Shown here: in pieces, positions 33,916 through 38,021 of the stretch
How the letters are laid out: the number at the start of each line of letters is the position of its first letter
Numbering within the stretch: the first letter of the stretch is position 1
DNA from: Luteimonas salinisoli
GTDB lineage: Bacteria; Pseudomonadota; Gammaproteobacteria; Xanthomonadales; Xanthomonadaceae
DNA length: 38,021 bases
Assembly (NCBI RefSeq): GCF_013425525.1
Contig: NZ_JACCKA010000046.1
Coordinates: 1-38,021, forward strand
Direction: 5' to 3'
Notes under the pieces: model-generated
Told to the model about the DNA's origin: nothing
Database searches by the model: none
What the model saw: only the letters and a program-made list of their open reading frames with translations
Made by a program: the position numbers and the translations under genes

Positions 33916-34950
33916 CTCCCGCTCCTCGCCCTGACGCTGTTCCTGCTCCTGCCGGCGCTCCCCGCATCGGCCAGGCCGACGCTGGGCGACGTGCTGGACG
34001 ATGCCGCCGCCCTGGCCCCGCTGCGCACCGTGGTCGTCGCCCGCCACGGCGAAGTCCTGGCCGAACGCGGATACCGCGGCCACTCCCCGGCGCGCCCGGC
34101 CAACATCAAGTCGGCGTCCAAGCCGGTGGTGACGGCGCTGGTCGGCATCGCCATCGAACGCGGGCTGCTCGCGGGCGAGGCGCAGAAGATCGCGCCGTTG
34201 CTCGAGGACGCGCTGCCCGCGGACCCGGACCCGCGCCTGTACGAGGTCACGCTCGCGCACCTGCTGAGCATGCGGGCCGGCCTCGGGCGAACCTCCGGTT
34301 CGCACTATGGCCGCTGGGTGGCCAGCGACGACTGGGTACGCGCCGCGCTGGCGCGGCCGTTCGAGGACGAGCCGGGCGGGGAGATGCTGTATTCGACCGG
34401 TTCCACGCATCTGCTGTCCGCCATCCTGACCCGTGCGAGCGGCCGCGACGCGCTCGATCTCGCGCGCGAGTGGCTCGGCGCGCAGCCGGGCTTCGCGATC
34501 AGCGCCTGGGATCGCGATCCGCAGGGCATCCGCTTCGGCGGCAACCAGATGGCGATGACGCCGCGGTCGCTGCTGGCGTTCGGCGAGCTGTATCGCAATG
34601 GCGGGCGCAGCGCCGACGGGCGGCAGGTGATCCCGCGCGCCTGGGTCGATGCCTCGTGGCGGCCGCGCACGCGTTCGCGCTACAGCGGCGACGGCTACGG
34701 CTATGGCTGGTTCCTTCGCCGCATCGGCGGCGAGGAGGTGCGCTACGCCTGGGGGTACGGCGGCCAGATGTTGTACGTGGTGCCCGCGCTCCAGCTGACC
34801 GTGGCGATGACCTCGGACGAGCGCCATCCCTCCGGCAGCGGCGGCTACCGCGACCAGCTCCACGCGCTGCTGGCGGAAATCGTCGCCACGCAGCGCGCGC
34901 CGGCGACCCCCGCGACCGCGCCGGGCGGGGGAGGACCCGCGGCACCCTGA
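33916..34950 (+). CDS. Serine hydrolase (beta-lactamase-like), start not defined
   Basis: The frame is open from the base after the tRNA-Ser CCA and at once encodes a signal-peptide-like stretch (LPLLALTLFLLLPALPASA), so the product should be exported. The hydrolase domain has the SxxK nucleophile SASK (34111-34122), the YST triad piece in MLYSTGSTHLL, LAHLLSMRAGLG, and GYGGQMLYVVP near the end; it belongs to the class C beta-lactamase/DD-peptidase superfamily, substrate unknown. No ATG, GTG or TTG lies between the tRNA and GTG 33991. The only earlier ATG (33832) is inside the tRNA. A CTG start at 33931, a start within the tRNA, or a truncated 5' end are the options. The coordinates mark the tRNA-free open frame. 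Confidence 0.8.
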   Translation, partial: LPLLALTLFLLLPALPASARPTLGDVLDDAAALAPLRTVVVARHGEVLAERGYRGHSPARPANIKSASKPVVTALVGIAIERGLLAGEAQKIAPLLEDALPADPDPRLYEVTLAHLLSMRAGLGRTSGSHYGRWVASDDWVRAALARPFEDEPGGEMLYSTGSTHLLSAILTRASGRDALDLAREWLGAQPGFAISAWDRDPQGIRFGGNQMAMTPRSLLAFGELYRNGGRSADGRQVIPRAWVDASWRPRTRSRYSGDGYGYGWFLRRIGGEEVRYAWGYGGQMLYVVPALQLTVAMTSDERHPSGSGGYRDQLHALLAEIVATQRAPATPATAPGGGGPAAP

Positions 34951-34990
34951 TCGTTGCGCCGGCGCGGCGGATTGGTGCGATCATCCGCGC

Positions 34991-35884
34991 ATGCACGCCC
35001 CGCACCTGCCGCCACCGGCCACGCTGCGACGCCTGCTCGGCTTCGCCATCGTGGTACTGGGCCTGTTCGCGATGCTGCAGTCGCTGTGGCGGATGCTGCA
35101 GACCGAGTACCCGCAGCCGGTATTCGATGCGTTCCTGGCCGGGTCGATGGCGGCGGCGGCGACCGCGCTCGGCACGCTGCCGGTGTGGTTCTCGCAGCGG
35201 CTGACCGACCGCGTCCTCGACGGCCTGTTCGGCTTCGGCGCCGGGGTGATGCTGGCGGCGGTGTCGTTCTCGCTGATCGGCCCAGGCATCGAGGCGGCGC
35301 GCGCCGGCGGCGCGGGCCCGTGGGAGGCGGGAGCCACGATGGGCGCTGGCGTGCTGCTCGGTGCGGCCGTGCTGCTGCTGGTCGAGCGCCTGGTGCCGCA
35401 CGAACACTTCATCAAGGGCGTCGAGGGCCAGACCGCGCGAACCCTGCGCCGGAGCTGGCTGTTCGTGTTCGCGATCGTGCTGCACAACATCCCCGAGGGT
35501 CTGGCGATCGGCGTGGCCTATGCCGGGCCCAGCGCCGCGAACGCGGAGACGCTGGCCACCGGCATCGCGATCCAGGACATTCCGGAGGGCATGGTGGTGG
35601 CGGTGGCGCTGATCGCCGCCGGCTACGGCCGCGGCGTGGCGATCGCCATCGGCATGCTCTCGGGGCTGGTCGAGCCGGCGGCCGCGGTGCTGGCGGCGAT
35701 GGTGGTGGGCGTTTCGCAGGCGCTGCTGCCCTGGGGCCTCGCGTTCGCCGCGGGGGCGATGCTGTTCGTGGTCAGTCACGAGATCATTCCGGAGTCGCAT
35801 CGCAAGGGCCACGAGGCCGCGGCCACCGGAGGGCTGATGCTGGGCTTCGTGCTGATGATGCTGCTCGATACCACGCTGGCCTGA
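34991..35884 (+). CDS. ZIP-family metal transporter (ZupT-like)
   Basis: A 297-residue inner-membrane protein with about eight helices. ZIP transporters import zinc and other divalent metals. The paired metal-site helices are visible: HNIPEGLAIGVAYAG (helix 4) and QDIPEGMVVAVALIAAG (helix 5), plus SHEIIPESHRKGHE near the C-terminus. A short His-containing loop (VPHEHFIKGVEG) precedes helix 4. ATG 34991 begins 40 bp after the hydrolase stop, so the two may share a transcript, and it ends 112 bp before the response-regulator gene. The metal is most likely Zn2+, but Fe or Mn cannot be excluded. Confidence 0.93.
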   Translation: MHAPHLPPPATLRRLLGFAIVVLGLFAMLQSLWRMLQTEYPQPVFDAFLAGSMAAAATALGTLPVWFSQRLTDRVLDGLFGFGAGVMLAAVSFSLIGPGIEAARAGGAGPWEAGATMGAGVLLGAAVLLLVERLVPHEHFIKGVEGQTARTLRRSWLFVFAIVLHNIPEGLAIGVAYAGPSAANAETLATGIAIQDIPEGMVVAVALIAAGYGRGVAIAIGMLSGLVEPAAAVLAAMVVGVSQALLPWGLAFAAGAMLFVVSHEIIPESHRKGHEAAATGGLMLGFVLMMLLDTTLA

Positions 35885-35996
35885 ACGCGGCGCCGCGTCC
35901 CGCGCGCGAGCGGATCTTGTCTGGGTTCTGCTTGCCGGCGCGGCCCCCGGGCGCTAGCCTGACGCCAGGGGAATTCGCGATCTGGAGGGGGCAAGG

Positions 35997-36644
35997 ATGA
36001 CCATCCGCGTCTACATGGTCGACGACCATGCACTGGTGCGCACCGGAATGCGCATGATCCTGGCCGGCGAGGCCGATATCGAGGTCGTCGGCGAAGCCGA
36101 GAGCGGCGAGCTGGCGCTGCCAGAGATCCGCAGCCTCAAGCCGGACGTGGTGCTGTGCGACCTGCACCTGCCCGGCGTCAGCGGGCTCGAGGTGACCGAA
36201 CGCATCGTCAAGGGCGGCTACGGTCCGCGCGTGATCGTGGTGTCGGTGCTCGAGGACGGGCCGATGCCCAAGCGACTGATCGAGGCGGGAGCATCCGGCT
36301 ACGTCGGCAAGGGCGGCGATGCGGGCGAACTGTTGCGCGCGGTGCGCGCGGTGGCGGCGGGCAAGCGCTACCTGGCCAGCAGCATCGCCCAGAACCTCGC
36401 GCTGTCGGGACTCGACGGCGTCGAGAGCCCCTTCGACGCGCTGTCGATGCGCGAGCTGGAGATCGCCATGCTGCTGATCCAGGGCCTGCGCCAGGAGCAG
36501 ATCGCCAAGCGGTTGAGCGTGAGCGCCAAGACCGTCAACACGCACAAGACCCGCATGTTCGACAAACTGCAGATCCAGGACAGCATCGCGCTGGCGCGCC
36601 TGGCCAGCCAGTACGGGCTCAGCGATCCCGCGCAGACGCTATAG
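35997..36644 (+). CDS. gacA: NarL/FixJ-type response regulator, GacA/UvrY-like
   Basis: A 215-residue two-component regulator. The receiver domain (1-120) has acidic D9/D10, phospho-acceptor D55 in VVLCDLHLPG and the switch Lys in GYVGKGG. The LuxR-type helix-turn-helix (about 148-205) reads LSMRELEIAMLLIQGLRQEQ, then KRLSVSAKTVNTHKTRM and FDKLQI. GKRYLASSIAQNLALS between the domains is characteristic of GacA/UvrY, which act with BarA/GacS and small RNAs that sequester RsmA/CsrA. ATG 35997 has GGAGGGGG about six bases upstream. No sensor kinase is near. uvrC, a frequent downstream neighbour of gacA, is absent; the next gene, RNase E, converges with 22 bp between the stops. Confidence 0.88.
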   Translation: MTIRVYMVDDHALVRTGMRMILAGEADIEVVGEAESGELALPEIRSLKPDVVLCDLHLPGVSGLEVTERIVKGGYGPRVIVVSVLEDGPMPKRLIEAGASGYVGKGGDAGELLRAVRAVAAGKRYLASSIAQNLALSGLDGVESPFDALSMRELEIAMLLIQGLRQEQIAKRLSVSAKTVNTHKTRMFDKLQIQDSIALARLASQYGLSDPAQTL

Positions 36645-36666
36645 GGCGCCTGCGCGGGTGCGTCGC

Positions 36667-38021
36667 TCAGGTGCCGGGGGCGTGCCGGTCGCGGTCCTGG
36701 TGGTCCTGTCCGTTCGGCCCGTCTTCCTCGTCGCGTTCGCCTTCGCGTTCTCCTTCGGCGTCGCCGTCCAGTGCCGCGGCGGCGGTCTCCGCTGGCGCAT
36801 GGGGCACGGGCATCGTGTCGAACAGTCCGGGCGCACGTGGTGCCGGCGCTTCGGCCGCCTCCTGTGCGGCGGGTGCCGAAGCCGAAGCCGGTTCGGTCGG
36901 CGACGACGCAGGAGCAGGGGCAGGGGGCGGTGGAGTCGGAGTCGGGATCGGAGCCGGAGCAGCAGCCGGAGCCGGAGCAATCACGGGGGCGGGGACCGCC
37001 GCTGCGGTCGGCGCGGGGGGGTGCCCGGCGGTTGCGGCCGGAAGCCTTCCGCTGCCTTCGCCTGCCGATGTTTCCGCCTCGTCGCTCTCCAAGGAGGCTT
37101 CCGGCTCGACCTGGGGTGCGCGCGGCTCTACGGCAGGCTCCGGCGCGGAGGCGACGGCAGGCTCGGCCGCGGGCACGGGCGAGGGGGCGTCGCTCTGCGT
37201 AGCGTCGATCCGCGGACTCGCGGAGGCCGCGTCCGGTCCCGAGGCCGCGTCGGCGCCTTCGGACCGTGCGACAGGGGTGGCGGCAGGCGGGGCGGCCGCG
37301 GCGACCGATTGCGGCCCGGCCGGCGGCTGCGCGGCAGTCGGCGCGGGTCGGTCGTCGGCGTCGCGCTTGCCGGACTCCGGCACCGCCGGTGCCTGGGCGG
37401 GCGACGCAGCCTCGGTCTCAGGGGCGGCCGGGCGCTTGGCGCGGGCGGTCTTCGGCACATCGTCGAAGTCGAACTCGGGTTGGCTGTCGTCGGCGGCGGC
37501 AACGGGGTCGGTGCCGGCGTCGTCGATCGCTCCGGGGGCAGCGGCTTCGCCGGTGCCGCGGCGGCGGCGGCGGCCGCCGCGACGCCCACGGCGACGACGG
37601 CCTTCGCCGCTGACGTTGGCATCGTCGCCCGTGCCGTCGGTGCCGTTGCCCGGCTCGGGCTGCGCGGACGCCGTCATCGCCGATGCGGCGGCGTCGGATC
37701 CGGATCCGGACCGTCCCGGAACGTCGGCAGGGGCCGGTGCCGGTGCCGGAGCCGCATCGGCTGCCGGCGCTGGCGCCGGTGTCGCGGCGGCGGCCGTAGC
37801 AGCTGCCTGGCGGCGCGGCCCCGCCCCCTCGGCTGCGGCCTCATCGGCCGTGGCCGGGTCGCGGCGCGATCCTTCGCCGCGACCCCTGCCCTTGCGGGCC
37901 TGGCGCGGCGGACGCGGCGCGGACTCCTCCTGCACGCCGTCCTGTTTCTGCTTCTGCGGCTGGGCCTGCTGGGCGTCGGCCTGCTGCGGCCTGTCCTCGC
38001 GCTGCTGGCGCCCGGGGCCCT
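36667..38021 (-). CDS. rne: C-terminal scaffold of ribonuclease E (5' part outside window)
   Basis: An open frame of at least 450 codons that runs off the right edge, so only the 3' end of the gene is seen. The product is low-complexity, rich in Ala, Pro, Glu and Gly. It has a Gln-rich stretch near the edge (QQADAQQAQPQKQKQ), then basic patches (RQARKGRGRGEGSRRD) and the Arg-rich RNA-binding run GRRRRGRRGGRRRRRG at about 37555-37605. This is the layout of the disordered C-terminal half of RNase E, which scaffolds the degradosome and binds RNA. The catalytic S1/RNase E domain would be upstream beyond the window. The tail ends in an acidic segment (GEREGERDEEDGPNG). Another Arg/Pro-rich RNA-binding protein is possible but less likely. 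Confidence 0.75.
   Translation of the reverse strand, partial: GPGRQQREDRPQQADAQQAQPQKQKQDGVQEESAPRPPRQARKGRGRGEGSRRDPATADEAAAEGAGPRRQAAATAAAATPAPAPAADAAPAPAPAPADVPGRSGSGSDAAASAMTASAQPEPGNGTDGTGDDANVSGEGRRRRGRRGGRRRRRGTGEAAAPGAIDDAGTDPVAAADDSQPEFDFDDVPKTARAKRPAAPETEAASPAQAPAVPESGKRDADDRPAPTAAQPPAGPQSVAAAAPPAATPVARSEGADAASGPDAASASPRIDATQSDAPSPVPAAEPAVASAPEPAVEPRAPQVEPEASLESDEAETSAGEGSGRLPAATAGHPPAPTAAAVPAPVIAPAPAAAPAPIPTPTPPPPAPAPASSPTEPASASAPAAQEAAEAPAPRAPGLFDTMPVPHAPAETAAAALDGDAEGEREGERDEEDGPNGQDHQDRDRHAPGT

Overview
The window is chromosomal DNA from a very GC-rich gammaproteobacterium, most likely of the family Xanthomonadaceae/Lysobacteraceae (Lysobacter/Luteimonas-like). This rests on protein resemblance, gene neighbourhoods (serC-pheA-hisC-aroA; pstSCAB-phoU; phasin beside a PHA_gran_rgn protein), GTAG-type REP palindromes like those of Stenotrophomonas, and intergenic GGGAATC heptad repeats. 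No transposase, integrase, phage gene or CRISPR array was seen.

Layout. 1-604: REP palindromes inside a ~148 bp tandem duplication. 605-5901 (minus): methionine-salvage mtnB, then an AGCS/NhaC/NSS cassette of three sodium-coupled transporters. 6126-6713 (plus): a NUDIX hydrolase. 6753-8827 (minus): an HvfABC-type RiPP operon made of a secreted precursor with EGxCG motifs and two EF-hands, a DUF692/MNIO enzyme and a DUF2063 partner. 9102-13878 (minus): phosphate operon pstS-pstC-pstA-pstB-phoU with a clear Pho box. 14185-17312: a TetR regulator and an acyl-CoA-binding protein, divergent from a two-domain fatty acyl-CoA reductase. 17362-18351 (minus): a membrane-anchored Mrr-like nuclease-fold protein. 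18518-21493: a granule neighbourhood (phasin, patatin, unknown helical protein, PHA_gran_rgn). 21578-22381: a tail-anchored FHA protein. 22366-23990 (minus): msrPQ periplasmic methionine-sulfoxide repair. 24112-28838 (plus): serC-pheA-hisC-aroA. 28839-29153: no intact gene, but a decayed ileS fragment. 29154-30462 (minus): two TonB-like proteins. 30579-32006: serS with an unusual insertion. 32089-33794: azoR and a divergent LysR gene. 33826-33915: tRNA-Ser(UGA), fused end to end with a serine hydrolase that lacks a normal start. 34991-36644: a ZIP transporter and a GacA/UvrY-type response regulator. 36667-38021 (minus): the C-terminal scaffold of RNase E, cut by the window edge.

Functional themes are phosphate scavenging under PhoB, amino-acid and aromatic biosynthesis, envelope redox repair, lipid and storage-granule metabolism, metal handling (Hvf-type peptide, ZIP) and sodium-coupled uptake. 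The most unusual item is the Hvf-like operon, whose precursor embeds EF-hands between candidate modified-cysteine motifs. Others worth attention are the tRNA/hydrolase junction, the SerRS insertion, a repeat-encoded HisC N-terminus and the ileS remnant.
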